In this document: positions 1-8,441 of the stretch, piece after piece | Layout of the letters: each line of letters begins with the position of its first letter | How positions within the stretch are numbered: the stretch's first letter is position 1 | Assembly: GCA_002887195.1 (NCBI GenBank) | Contig: PJAB01000018.1 | Location: 1-64,000, forward strand | Length of the DNA: 64,000 nt | Direction: 5' to 3' | From: Chrysochromulina parva | Lineage: Eukaryota > Haptophyta > Prymnesiales > Chrysochromulinaceae | Made by a program: the position numbers and the translations under genes | The notes under the pieces: generated by a model | Seen by the model: the letters and a program-made list of their open reading frames with translations, nothing else | The model's database searches: none | Told to the model about the DNA's origin: nothing

Positions 1-237
1 ACTATCGACGGCAACAAGCTCGGTTCCTCCATCGTCGCCGCGAAATATCCGTGAGATCGCTTTTGCGAGTGCACCGCGCATTATGAAGAAGAATGACTCG
101 CCTATGACAAGAAGCACGAGGTCTCTTGCTGCTTCAAAGCATTCCGCGAGCGACTCAAGAAAGGCTCGTGGCGCACCGGCAGCATTGTCGGCGGTGTAGT
201 CATACAAGATCGCATCGCGGATGCCGTGAAGTAGGAG
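1..237 (+). pseudogene. possible decayed 3' end of an upstream gene
   Basis: Frame +1 from the left edge reads as plausible coding sequence to a TAG at 235-237, interrupted by two in-frame TGA codons at 52-54 and 94-96. The last open stretch encodes a Lys/Arg-rich segment ending ...GSIVGGVVIQDRIADAVK. The simplest conservative reading is that a gene from the left ends at 52-54 and the rest is chance; the alternative is one reading frame broken by nonsense changes. I do not recognise the protein. Confidence 0.2.
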
Positions 238-384
238 CAGGACATCACAGGCGAGTCGATGAATCGTCGATCGGCTGACTCGGCCGAGGTGGCGCGCACA
301 GCGCGCGATCGTCGCGCGATCGTCCACATCGGTGACGCGCATTCGGACGCGCCGTCGCGAGCGTAATCGCATGGCCGTTTGGTA

Positions 385-517
385 CCGGTAAAAAGACACC
401 GGGGGTACCGGTATCGAGTGTCATCGTCGCAGCACAAAGTTTTGATGTGATAAGTTTCAGGAAGTTGATCGGTTGATCCCGTGTGTGTCCCGGCTCCCCC
501 CGGTGTCTTTTTACCGG
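385..517. repeat. 21-bp perfect inverted repeat around a 91-nt spacer
   Basis: Positions 385-405 and 497-517 are perfect reverse complements over 21 bp, beginning CCGGTAAAAAGACACCGG on the left arm. The arms are flanked by TACCGGTA palindromes on the left. The right arm lies just upstream of the first ATG of the SET-domain gene (550), so it may be in that gene's 5' leader or promoter. It could fold as a long hairpin or mark the ends of a small foldback element. No target-site duplication is obvious. Confidence 0.6.
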
Positions 518-549
518 GTAGGGCCGTGCTCGTTCAGGCTGACAACATC

Positions 550-2193
550 ATGTTGCGAGGCCGACGCGCGTCAATGCACGCGGGCACCGTCGTGTACGTC
601 TCCGAACTTGCACCGACGCCTGTCCGTGCCGTCGTTCAGACGTATGACGCTCCAAGCGGCCGGTGGCGCGTGGAGCTACAGGGGAGTCAATGGCAGGGGC
701 GTACGCTGCTGGTTCCAGAGGAAGCCATTCGCATCAGCTTTTGCATACTGCCATCGTCGCTCAGCAAGCTGCAAAGCTTCGTAGACATGACCAATGTGGA
801 TGCACAGGGTGTCTGCGGCCGCGGCCTCATCGTGAATGTGCCAGTGAAGAAGGGCAATCCTATCTTGGCGGAGCCGCCGCTGATCGTAGCTGGCGCACTT
901 GTCATGCCACATCGCACGCATCACTCGGAGCGGTGGCTGGCGTTCGCGGCGCTACAGAAGCAAGCCAAGGCGGAGCTCCAGGCGGCGGCAGCGGGCCGTG
1001 CCTCGTCCTTCGAGTTCTCCAAAGCCCTTGCAGCATTCAACGACCTCGGCATGGCGGACCAGGTGCCTTCACACGTGTGTGAGGGCGCTGAGAACATCGC
1101 CACAAAGCTCTTCGGCGACCCGTCGAGGACAGCCGAGGTGAGCGATGTGCTGATGAAGTTCCACTCCAATCAGTTCCGACTCGACAACGGCGCGGAGCCC
1201 GCCGACACGGCGTTTGCCGCGTCGGGCGTGTACCCTTGCATGAGCCGCATCAACCACAGCTGTGCGCCGACGATGAACATGACCCCAGCGCGCCTGTACG
1301 CGCAGCTGCACGGCGCGAAGTCGGGGACGAGCCTCGAGGAGAGCGGTGCCGTCCTGCTGGCGTTCGCCGCGCGCGATCTCGTGCCCGGAGATCGGCTCAC
1401 AATCTCGTACGGCCCTGCGGAGCTTGCGAGCAGCTGGAGCCTGCAGCAGCGGCGCGAGTACCTCCAGCGTGAGTTGGGCTTCAAGTGCGGCTGTGAACGG
1501 TGTGTCGCAGAGGAGGCTGGTCAAGATTGGACGGTGGACGCGGCCGCCCGTCAAGCGGCAGCAGAGGCGGCGGCGGCGGCAGCCACAGTGGCACAGGAGG
1601 AGCAGCAAGCGGCGCAAGAGGCTGTGGGTGTTCCGACTGCTAGGGCAGACGACGAGGTGGAGCCTTTGCACCTCGAGGAGTGGCAGATTGAGGCGCTCCA
1701 GAAGCGGATGGAGGCGATGCGGCGCGCGGAGCGGGTCGAGGAGATGGAGCAGGTAGAGGAGGGGGTGGCAGTGGAGGGGGGGGGGGCAGTGGAGGGGGTC
1801 GTCCCTCAGCTCGAGCCGACACCATTCAAACGGCCGCCAGTCGGCGCCAAAGTGATCGAGCCAATGTCCAAGCGAGCCAATGTCCAAAGTGATCCAATCG
1901 AGCCAATGCCCAAGCGAGCGATCCAGCCAACGGTTGGTCCAACGCCCACCATGGCGCCCGCACCGACGGACAGGGAGTCTGAGATGAAGCCAGCGCCAGC
2001 GGCGGAGCTACGGCCCGCGGCCGAAGCTCCTTCCAAGCCACCTTGCATGCCATCTGCCGAGCTAGGACGAATTCAGGCCCAGCCTTTTGTAGTAGAGCAC
2101 CTCCTTCGCCCGCCAGCACACGTCATCGCCGTCGCGGTAGTGGCAGTTGCCGTTTCACTCGCTCTGGTGTCGGTCGTGAAACGGTACCGTTGA
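550..2193 (+). CDS. SET-domain (SMYD-like) protein with C-terminal membrane anchor
   Basis: The 547-residue product is a predicted SET-domain protein, probably a lysine methyltransferase. After an N-terminal SH3-like module (a GRWRVEL...LLVPEEAIRI pattern near residues 10-65) the SET core runs from about residue 80 to 320. It includes the cofactor-binding NHSC motif at 235-238, a GDRLTISYGP segment and a post-SET cysteine cluster CGCERC at 313-318. No MYND zinc finger is seen between the SET halves, unlike animal SMYD proteins. A long Ala/Glu/Pro-rich linker contains imperfect repeats of an EPMxKRA motif. The final 24 residues are a hydrophobic helix (about 524-543) followed by KRYR, the layout of a tail-anchored protein. 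The open frame extends upstream to 481 without an ATG, so 550 is chosen as start. Substrate unknown. Confidence 0.8.
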   Translation: MLRGRRASMHAGTVVYVSELAPTPVRAVVQTYDAPSGRWRVELQGSQWQGRTLLVPEEAIRISFCILPSSLSKLQSFVDMTNVDAQGVCGRGLIVNVPVKKGNPILAEPPLIVAGALVMPHRTHHSERWLAFAALQKQAKAELQAAAAGRASSFEFSKALAAFNDLGMADQVPSHVCEGAENIATKLFGDPSRTAEVSDVLMKFHSNQFRLDNGAEPADTAFAASGVYPCMSRINHSCAPTMNMTPARLYAQLHGAKSGTSLEESGAVLLAFAARDLVPGDRLTISYGPAELASSWSLQQRREYLQRELGFKCGCERCVAEEAGQDWTVDAAARQAAAEAAAAAATVAQEEQQAAQEAVGVPTARADDEVEPLHLEEWQIEALQKRMEAMRRAERVEEMEQVEEGVAVEGGGAVEGVVPQLEPTPFKRPPVGAKVIEPMSKRANVQSDPIEPMPKRAIQPTVGPTPTMAPAPTDRESEMKPAPAAELRPAAEAPSKPPCMPSAELGRIQAQPFVVEHLLRPPAHVIAVAVVAVAVSLALVSVVKRYR

Positions 2194-2523
2194 GCTGTGT
2201 GAAAAGGTTGGGGTCAGGGGGCCCAGGGCGTGCGTGGGGTCCGCGAGCCGTAGTGGAAGCTGCATCGTTGTACGCCCGGGCTGGTGTATTTTGTGTCGAG
2301 TTTTGCCATTGGCTGTGACAACGAGTAGCCTCACGTCACCCGTGGTCAGATAAGGACCGCACTCGAACTCAGTGGGCCGGCGGCTGATCGAGATTCGAGG
2401 TACGAGTTGTGGTAAAAGCCCCCCAAAGGGGGTCCAGGGGGTCATCGAGCTAGTGGGAATCGCCGGCCTGTAATGTTGCGAGGCAACGTGAACGTGAACG
2501 TGAACGTGAACGAAAATTAGCTC
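2194..2523. other. intergenic, short hexamer repeat
   Basis: No gene is seen. A short tandem repeat of AACGTG/GTGAAC units lies at about 2484-2512, directly upstream of the next start codon, and could be part of that gene's promoter or leader. Confidence 0.5.
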
Positions 2524-3270
2524 ATGAGGCAACCAGCAACGAAGGCCGACTTCGACGCTGTCCTCGCTGCGGCCGGCGATCGCGCTGTCGTCGTGGACTT
2601 CACCGCGACCTGGTGCGGCCCATGCCGCATGATCGCGCCGCATTTTGAAGCGCTCGCTGCCGAGTACCCGTGGTGCGAGTTCATCAAGGTGGACGTGGAC
2701 CAAAACCAGGAGACATCGCAGGCGTGTGGAATCAGTGCGATGCCCACGTTCAAGATCTTCCGGCACGGCCAGGAGGTTGGCATGGCGCGCGGCGCTAGCC
2801 CCGACAGCCTCCGACAGCTCGTGGCCACGCACGCCGGCCCAAAGCCGGCAGCCGCGATAGATCCGGTGGCACGGCAGGCGATGCAGCGCAAGGCGCTGAC
2901 GACCATCGCTTCTGACGCGGCGCACGCGCAGCTCGCCTTCGAGACGCTCCTCAAGATCCTGCGCAATATCCTCAAGGACCCAACGGAGCCAAAGTATAGG
3001 GCTCTCAAGGCCGACAACAAGACGCTCAAGGAGAAGGTGCTGGCGTGCCGTGGCGGGTCCGAGTTTCTGCTCGCGGCGGGTTTCGAGCGTCGAAACGTCG
3101 GCATGCTAGCGCGGCCCGAGACGTATGAGCTGCCGATGGAGGCCGACCTCGAGCACATATTCGAGACGTGCTCCGCGCTCGATACCATCCTCGCAGGCGC
3201 GGCGAGGCCGTCGCCGGCTCCTGCAGCTAGCTCTTCAGCATCCGCCCACGAGAATAACACGCACAATTGA
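2524..3270 (+). CDS. thioredoxin-PUB domain fusion protein
   Basis: A 248-residue protein. Residues 5-105 form a thioredoxin domain with the classic active site WCGPC (W30, C31, C34) after VVDFTAT, and the cis-proline segment AMPTFKIF. Residues about 115-215 match a PUB domain, the helical module that binds the p97/CDC48 ATPase C-terminus in peptide:N-glycanase and UBX proteins (KILRNILKDPTEPKYRALK; GFERR). A Ser/Ala-rich tail follows. No signal peptide is seen, so it should be cytosolic or nuclear. The combination suggests a redox activity recruited to p97-linked protein quality control; this role is inferred from domains only. ATG 2524 begins right at the thioredoxin fold. Confidence 0.88.
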   Translation: MRQPATKADFDAVLAAAGDRAVVVDFTATWCGPCRMIAPHFEALAAEYPWCEFIKVDVDQNQETSQACGISAMPTFKIFRHGQEVGMARGASPDSLRQLVATHAGPKPAAAIDPVARQAMQRKALTTIASDAAHAQLAFETLLKILRNILKDPTEPKYRALKADNKTLKEKVLACRGGSEFLLAAGFERRNVGMLARPETYELPMEADLEHIFETCSALDTILAGAARPSPAPAASSSASAHENNTHN

Positions 3271-3589
3271 ACTCGAAATTACAAAGCCTCAAAAGGGTAT
3301 CACCCACACACCGGACGTCGAGGACCGCTCCGCTCACGGATCCCACAGGGGCACAGGCTAGGTGGCTAGCGGACCCTTGGCCGGGTTGCTTAGCCCGTTG
3401 CTAGTTCGTATTTAGCCAAGGCCTCACTGGTGCTTCCCCTCAGAGCGTGGGACCTGGGGAGGCACCGCTCGATGAGGGATTCATTTGTTCATTTGACTTG
3501 ACTTCTTGGCTTGACTTGACTTGCCTTGACGATTGACTTCGTCAGACTTGACAGATTATACCGGTACCGGTAAGAATCCGGTCATTCTC
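3271..3589. promoter_or_regulatory. intergenic with TTGACTTGAC-type repeats before the PDE gene
   Basis: No gene is seen. From about 3493 to 3553 the DNA is a degenerate array of TTGAC/TTGACTTGAC units directly upstream of the phosphodiesterase ATG, followed by a TACCGGTACCGGTA palindrome. Similar TTGAC-rich stretches occur in two other promoter-length gaps (about 26331-26362 and 37158-37190), so a shared regulatory element is possible. Confidence 0.4.
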
Positions 3590-5449
3590 ATGGGCTCCGG
3601 GTGCGCCAAGCCTGCGCGTGTTCGTCCTGATGATCAGAATCATACGAGCATAGCACTCAGGCATGCCAGCCGCGCGGCAGCACTTGCCTCGGATGGTGTT
3701 AGCAACCGCTCTGCATTGCAGCGCGAGCTCGAGCTGCTTGTTAAGCTGCTGCAGCCCGCTACGGCACGCCCTGATGCTCTTGCTCTGAGCGGCAGCGACC
3801 ACGACTCATTCGCCTCCATGCTCAACGAAGGCATCAAAGGGGACGACGAAGAGGCGCCTGACGAGAAAGTGGTAGACTGGTTGCGAGAGACGCTGGTTGG
3901 CAGCCGCGCGCACCACCACGGTGCTAGCGAGGGTGGAGGCAGCAAAAAGACTGGTGTCCCCTTGGTGGCGACCCCTTACTCCACGGCATTCTGGGTGCTG
4001 CCGGAGGCCATGGCACGCGTCCTTAGCGGCTCCATGCTCGACGAGCCTCTCACGATCAGCGACAGTGCAAGGGCGGATGCGCTGGCGTGTCTGGACACGT
4101 GGGACTACGACACGCTCGCGCTGCAAGAGGCCTCTGGCGGACACGCCCTCCTCCTCATCGGCGAGGCACTCTTCGACTTCCACCAGCTGCACGAGCCATG
4201 CCACGTGGACCGCGCCGTGGCACGGCGCTTCCTGCGCGCCCTCGAGATGGGCTATGGCAACAACCCCTATCATAATGCGATGCACGGCGCAGATGTAGCC
4301 CTTGGAGTGCATCGATTCCTCGTCAAGTTTGGCCTGACGGGCCGCCTCACAAAGCTGCAGCTTCTTGCCGCCCTCGTCGGGGCGCTCGTGCACGACTTCA
4401 ACCACCCCGGCACGAACAACGGCCATGAGGCCCGAGCGCGTACGGAGCGTGCGCGCACTCACACGGATTCGGTGCTCGAACGCCATCACCTGCACTCGAC
4501 GTTCACTCTGCTCGGGACGCCGGGGTTTGATTTGTTGGGCGGGATGGCCGCGGACGATCGCGACGCGTGCCGCAAGCTGATCATCGAAATAGTCCTCGCG
4601 ACGGACCTTGCCAAGCACTTCGACGCGCTCTCGACCCTTCGCGCCCTGGCCGCCGTGCATGGCGCGGCCGCGGCCGTGAGCTTTGGAGCCACACGCGAGC
4701 GCGAGGAGAGTGCCCACAACGGCGCGCACGAGCAGCCTGCAGAGCAGTCGGGCCTGATGAGTCGTCCACGGCGGATGAGTGTGACCTGGGGCGGCGCGGT
4801 GCGTGTGACGAAACCAGACTGGAAGCGTCGACGGTCGGAGGAGCTCCGGCCGAGGTCCAATCTGGCATCGAGGTCGGATGAGCTCCGGTCGAGCGAGATG
4901 CAGGCTTGTCGACGGAGTGATGTTCGCCTCTCCTCCCCGGCGCCAGATTGGACCTCGCCAGATCGGATCTCGCCAGATTGGACCTCGCCGTTGCATGCGG
5001 AGGCGCTCGTGCCGGTGCCGCTGCTCCTCCAGGTGGCCGTCAAGTTTGCCGACCTTGGCCACTGCTTCAAGCCACTTCAGCTTCACCGGCAATGGACTGA
5101 GCGGGTGACCGCCGAGTTCTGGGCGCTCGGCGACCTCGAGCGCCGCCTCGGCGTCGCCCTCTCACCGCTGTGCGACCGGCAGACCGACATGGATGTGGCC
5201 CAGTCGCAGGTTGGCTTCTTTAAGTTCATCTGCATGCCCTTCTACTCGGTGGTCGCCGACCTCGTCGACCCAAACATGTTGCCGTGGCTTCGCGTGCAAG
5301 CCAATCTGCAGACATGGAAGCTCGACGGTGGCGCCTTGCAGCGGAAGCTCAGGGCCACGGGGCAGGCGGCGGTCCTCACGCGCAGCATGACCATGGATGT
5401 ACGGTCCTCCCACTCGTTGAAAAAACGGACTGGAGGTCCTCCCAGTTGA
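3590..5449 (+). CDS. class I 3',5'-cyclic-nucleotide phosphodiesterase
   Basis: The 619-residue product carries a class I PDE catalytic domain that hydrolyses cAMP and/or cGMP. Visible signatures are YHNAMHGADV (H228, H232), the HD metal-binding motif HDFNHPGTNN (H268, D269), LATDLAKHF, and the second metal-ligand region DLGHCFKP (D488), followed by the QVGFFKF segment of the nucleotide pocket. The helices before the core (FWVLPEA...) fit the family. Between about residues 365 and 470 the domain is interrupted by a low-complexity insertion with repeats such as RSEELRPRS/RSDELRSSE and SPDWTSP; this could be a disordered loop or an unrecognised in-frame intron. No GAF or membrane segment is seen. 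The frame stays open upstream to 3533, but 3590 is the first ATG. Confidence 0.88.
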   Translation: MGSGCAKPARVRPDDQNHTSIALRHASRAAALASDGVSNRSALQRELELLVKLLQPATARPDALALSGSDHDSFASMLNEGIKGDDEEAPDEKVVDWLRETLVGSRAHHHGASEGGGSKKTGVPLVATPYSTAFWVLPEAMARVLSGSMLDEPLTISDSARADALACLDTWDYDTLALQEASGGHALLLIGEALFDFHQLHEPCHVDRAVARRFLRALEMGYGNNPYHNAMHGADVALGVHRFLVKFGLTGRLTKLQLLAALVGALVHDFNHPGTNNGHEARARTERARTHTDSVLERHHLHSTFTLLGTPGFDLLGGMAADDRDACRKLIIEIVLATDLAKHFDALSTLRALAAVHGAAAAVSFGATREREESAHNGAHEQPAEQSGLMSRPRRMSVTWGGAVRVTKPDWKRRRSEELRPRSNLASRSDELRSSEMQACRRSDVRLSSPAPDWTSPDRISPDWTSPLHAEALVPVPLLLQVAVKFADLGHCFKPLQLHRQWTERVTAEFWALGDLERRLGVALSPLCDRQTDMDVAQSQVGFFKFICMPFYSVVADLVDPNMLPWLRVQANLQTWKLDGGALQRKLRATGQAAVLTRSMTMDVRSSHSLKKRTGGPPS

Positions 5450-6150
5450 GCGTCGTGAGGTCGGGAAAAATGTTGTACAGTGCGAGGTCCTTGGACTCGA
5501 GACTCATGGAAATGGTGCTGCTGCCGACAAGCTGGAGTTGCTAGGCTCGTTTCGTGTGGTTACTGAATCTTCGGCATCGGATGGTGACCGGCCCAGGCCT
5601 AGCCCAGGCCGCGCAGGCCGCAGCGGTCGTGCCGCGTCAGGGCGCACGGGGGGCGACGCCGAGACGGCCGTGGGCCGACCCAGAGATTGATCTCGGAGAT
5701 TGATCTCGGAGCGTGCGACCGGACGCAACGGACGAGCGCGAGCGGACGCGTGCACGCGTCCGACGAGAGGCGAGCCGACCGCCGCGAGAGACCAGGAGAG
5801 GCAGCGCGTTTTGAGACGGTCAGTGAAGAGGGGTTTCTAAAAATTGGGAGTGGTGGCCGGCCCAGGACGAGTACAGGACGAGAGGAGGGGTGACGGATCC
5901 TAACCTAAACCTTAACGCGACGCGAATTCGATTTAACGCACGTTCCCCGTGTTAGGGTGTCATAACCCTCCGCTCCGGTCGGGTTACCCGACCGCGCATA
6001 CCGCGCGGGTAGCGTAGGCCGTAGCGACCGCGGCAGCGAGCCAATTAGATATCGGTAGAGCCTCCCGTCCGGGAACCGAACCGGGCCGTGAGCTCAATCA
6101 GGGAGACGGGAGGAGCCAATGAGAGAGCCTCCGCGGGCAGCGGGCCGTGC
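5450..6150. other. intergenic between convergent genes, several hairpins
   Basis: No convincing gene. It contains a 15-bp direct duplication (GATTGATCTCGGA, about 5690-5711), a tight palindrome of CGGTCGGGT/ACCCGACCG near 5976-5994, and a 9-bp inverted repeat CCTCCCGTC (6061-6069) / GACGGGAGG (6105-6113) just beyond the stop of the minus-strand gene, possibly a 3' UTR or terminator structure. Confidence 0.4.
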
Positions 6151-8160
6151 TCAAAAGCCTCGGACGCGCACCTTGACATGGACGCGGCTACGATCCAAAG
6201 CCAGCACCCTAGCCACCACCGAGGACGCCACCACCGAGGACGCCACCACCGAGGACGCCACCACCGAGGACGCCACCACCGAGGACGCCAGCACCGAGGA
6301 CGCCAGCACCGAGGACGCCACCACCGAGGACGCCACCACCGAGGACGCCACCACCGAGGACGCCACCACCGAGGACGCCACCACCGAGGACGCCACTGGC
6401 TGCGGACTATCTTTGAACACTGGCAGTGTTGCGGCTGTGGCCGTGTCGCTCTCGGGCGTAGTTACCTGCTTGAGCGCCCGCGCCTGGTCGGCGAGGCGCG
6501 AAAATGCTGCGTTGCTCCGGCTCACATGCACGTGCTTCAAGTGCGCAGCCAGCAGCGCCTTGCCCACCGCTGGCGCCCCCTCGAAGCAGTCGGACAGCGA
6601 GCGTGCGTATTCCTCATCATAGACGGCGCGCGAGAGCAGCCGTTGCGCTGCATGCAATCGGAGGTCGGCGGCCGGGTCGCGCACGGTGCGCACGTCGAGG
6701 CGCAGGTGCTCTGGCCGGTTAGTCGCCGAGGGGATCGCGTCCATCCAAATGGTGAAGCAGAAGCGCTCGTGCCGGCACGGCAGCACACGATGCAGCACGA
6801 TGTCCGAGAGGAACAGGACGCATCGGCCGCTCAGCGGCGCAATGGTCACAGGCGCGCCCAGCCACGGCACAAGCTGTAGCTCGCCGCCGTCCATCTCACT
6901 CCATCCCACACTCAAGTAGAAGAGACAGGTGAGTCGTCTTCTCGAAGGAGGGCCGGCATTGTCATAGTGGAGCGGGAAGCAGCCGCCGGCGCCCTCATTG
7001 CACTGAAGCTTGACGACGACGCCCGTCGCGCCTGCGCTCTGCTCAAGTGGCCTGCCGTCAACGAGTTGTAGTGTGGGGAAGGCGGCCGCTGCCGCGCGCG
7101 GCACCGCAAGCGACTCGAGGGCCGCAAGCAGCCTCGGTGCCGCCTCCGCGACTGAGGCGTCCGTGGTCTCGGCCTCCCAAATGTGGGGCTTCGTATACAC
7201 CTGCGCCACGCCCGCCTCCTCGTCCTTAAACCCAAACTGGTGGGCTCGCAGAGCTCCCTTCGCCTTGAGAACGCCCAGCTCGGCGCGCAGAAGCGCCGCC
7301 GTGGGCGCGTCCAGCGCGTCGTCGAGGATCGCGTACCCGCTCTCGAGTAGCGACGGACGCACCGCCACCATCCTGGCCTCGAGAGTCCTCGAAGACCCAG
7401 CGAGGGCGCTCAACGGCGCAAGGTCGTTCGGCGACCCAGGCGGTGGCGCCGTGAGGCTGAGGAGCGCGGGCTTTGCCGGCGGCGGTGCAGCCGGCGGCAC
7501 GGCCGGCGGCTGTGCCCAACGGCAGCACCATCCGTCTGGCAGCTCGAGAGCTCCGGGCCAGTGCTGGCCGGGCGTGGTCTTGGAGATCTCGAGCTTGAGT
7601 TCGAGAGAGCCCGGACGCGCATGGGCCTTCTCGAGCGTCCACACCGTGTCGTCCGAGTGCACTGTCCCTTTGAACGTCCCTTTGAGAAACGGCTGCCTCT
7701 CGCCCTTGAGCCCGATGCTCAGCTGCCTTGGACTCACGTCCACGCTGAGCTGGTTGGCCTTGGTGACGCTCGCAGGGAGCGGCACGTAGAGCTCGAGCGT
7801 ATCAAAGTGTATCTCGTACTCGTACGCCGACCTCACATCGCCCACGTCCACTGCCACGCGCCCGATGCCCATGGTCCCCGCAATGTGATTGGCAGCCGCT
7901 TTGCGGCGCTCCGCTTCCATGGCCGCCTCCTTGGCCTCGAGTTCGGATCGCTGCGCGCGCAGCTTCGCCGCGTGCGCATCTTGCTTTGCGGCTCGTGCAG
8001 CGCGCTCTGACGGCGTCATGTTCTTCTCGAGCATGGCCTCACCTTCGGATTCAAGCTTGAGCATGGCTATGCGCCCGACTGATCTGTCGCCGTTGGCGAG
8101 CTTCATAAGGTCGGCCGTCGCATCATTGAGCGCGGCCATGTCGATAGGAGGCCCCTGCAT
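6151..8160 (-). CDS. CS (p23/NudC-like) domain fused to a 2OG-Fe(II) oxygenase
   Basis: A 669-residue product. Residues 1-100 are charged and helical. Residues about 112-202 are a CS domain, the beta-sandwich of p23, SGT1 and NudC co-chaperones (YEIHFDTLELYVPLP; TVWTLE; LELKLEISK). Residues about 268-475 form a 2-oxoglutarate/Fe(II) dioxygenase of the prolyl-4-hydroxylase type: iron ligands H398 and D400 in FPLHYDN, distal H457, and a basic residue at 463-466 to bind 2-oxoglutarate. It may hydroxylate a protein bound through the CS module; that is inference. Near the C-terminus twelve ASSVV/ASSVL units come from a 15-bp DNA repeat. The start at 8160 is the first good ATG; the frame is open to 8244 but encodes a non-family leader. 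Confidence 0.82.
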   Translation of the reverse strand: MQGPPIDMAALNDATADLMKLANGDRSVGRIAMLKLESEGEAMLEKNMTPSERAARAAKQDAHAAKLRAQRSELEAKEAAMEAERRKAAANHIAGTMGIGRVAVDVGDVRSAYEYEIHFDTLELYVPLPASVTKANQLSVDVSPRQLSIGLKGERQPFLKGTFKGTVHSDDTVWTLEKAHARPGSLELKLEISKTTPGQHWPGALELPDGWCCRWAQPPAVPPAAPPPAKPALLSLTAPPPGSPNDLAPLSALAGSSRTLEARMVAVRPSLLESGYAILDDALDAPTAALLRAELGVLKAKGALRAHQFGFKDEEAGVAQVYTKPHIWEAETTDASVAEAAPRLLAALESLAVPRAAAAAFPTLQLVDGRPLEQSAGATGVVVKLQCNEGAGGCFPLHYDNAGPPSRRRLTCLFYLSVGWSEMDGGELQLVPWLGAPVTIAPLSGRCVLFLSDIVLHRVLPCRHERFCFTIWMDAIPSATNRPEHLRLDVRTVRDPAADLRLHAAQRLLSRAVYDEEYARSLSDCFEGAPAVGKALLAAHLKHVHVSRSNAAFSRLADQARALKQVTTPESDTATAATLPVFKDSPQPVASSVVASSVVASSVVASSVVASSVVASSVLASSVLASSVVASSVVASSVVASSVVASSVVARVLALDRSRVHVKVRVRGF
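6212..6391 (-). repeat. 12-copy 15-bp tandem repeat inside the CS/2OG gene
   Basis: Twelve head-to-tail copies of GCCACCACCGAGGAC (plus strand), two of them with AGC in place of ACC. The array stays in frame in the minus-strand gene as ASSVV or ASSVL. The near-perfect copies suggest recent expansion and likely length polymorphism. Confidence 0.95.
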
Positions 8161-8441
8161 GGCTTTCTTTTTTAACAGTACTGGTAGACCGTTCACACCG
8201 GGGGGAGTCGGGGAATACAAGGGACACACGGAACAAGCAAGCAAGTAAGTTTGGCTCTACGGGTTCGGTCGGCCCCGGGGTCGTCGCGCGGTCGTGCGTG
8301 TGCGTTGGTGGGTCGAGATGGTACGCTCCCCGCCGGCGCCGCGCGCCGCGAGGAAAAAGCTTTTTGTAATATCTGTAGGGCCAAAGGTGGCTGCGCACCC
8401 ATCTCATCCGCACAGCCTCTGCGTGCGCCTTAAGGCTGACG

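Noticed and set aside
6088..6879. Plus-strand open frames across the 15-bp repeat
   Set aside because: They are antisense shadows; the minus-strand frame has the CS and oxygenase domains.
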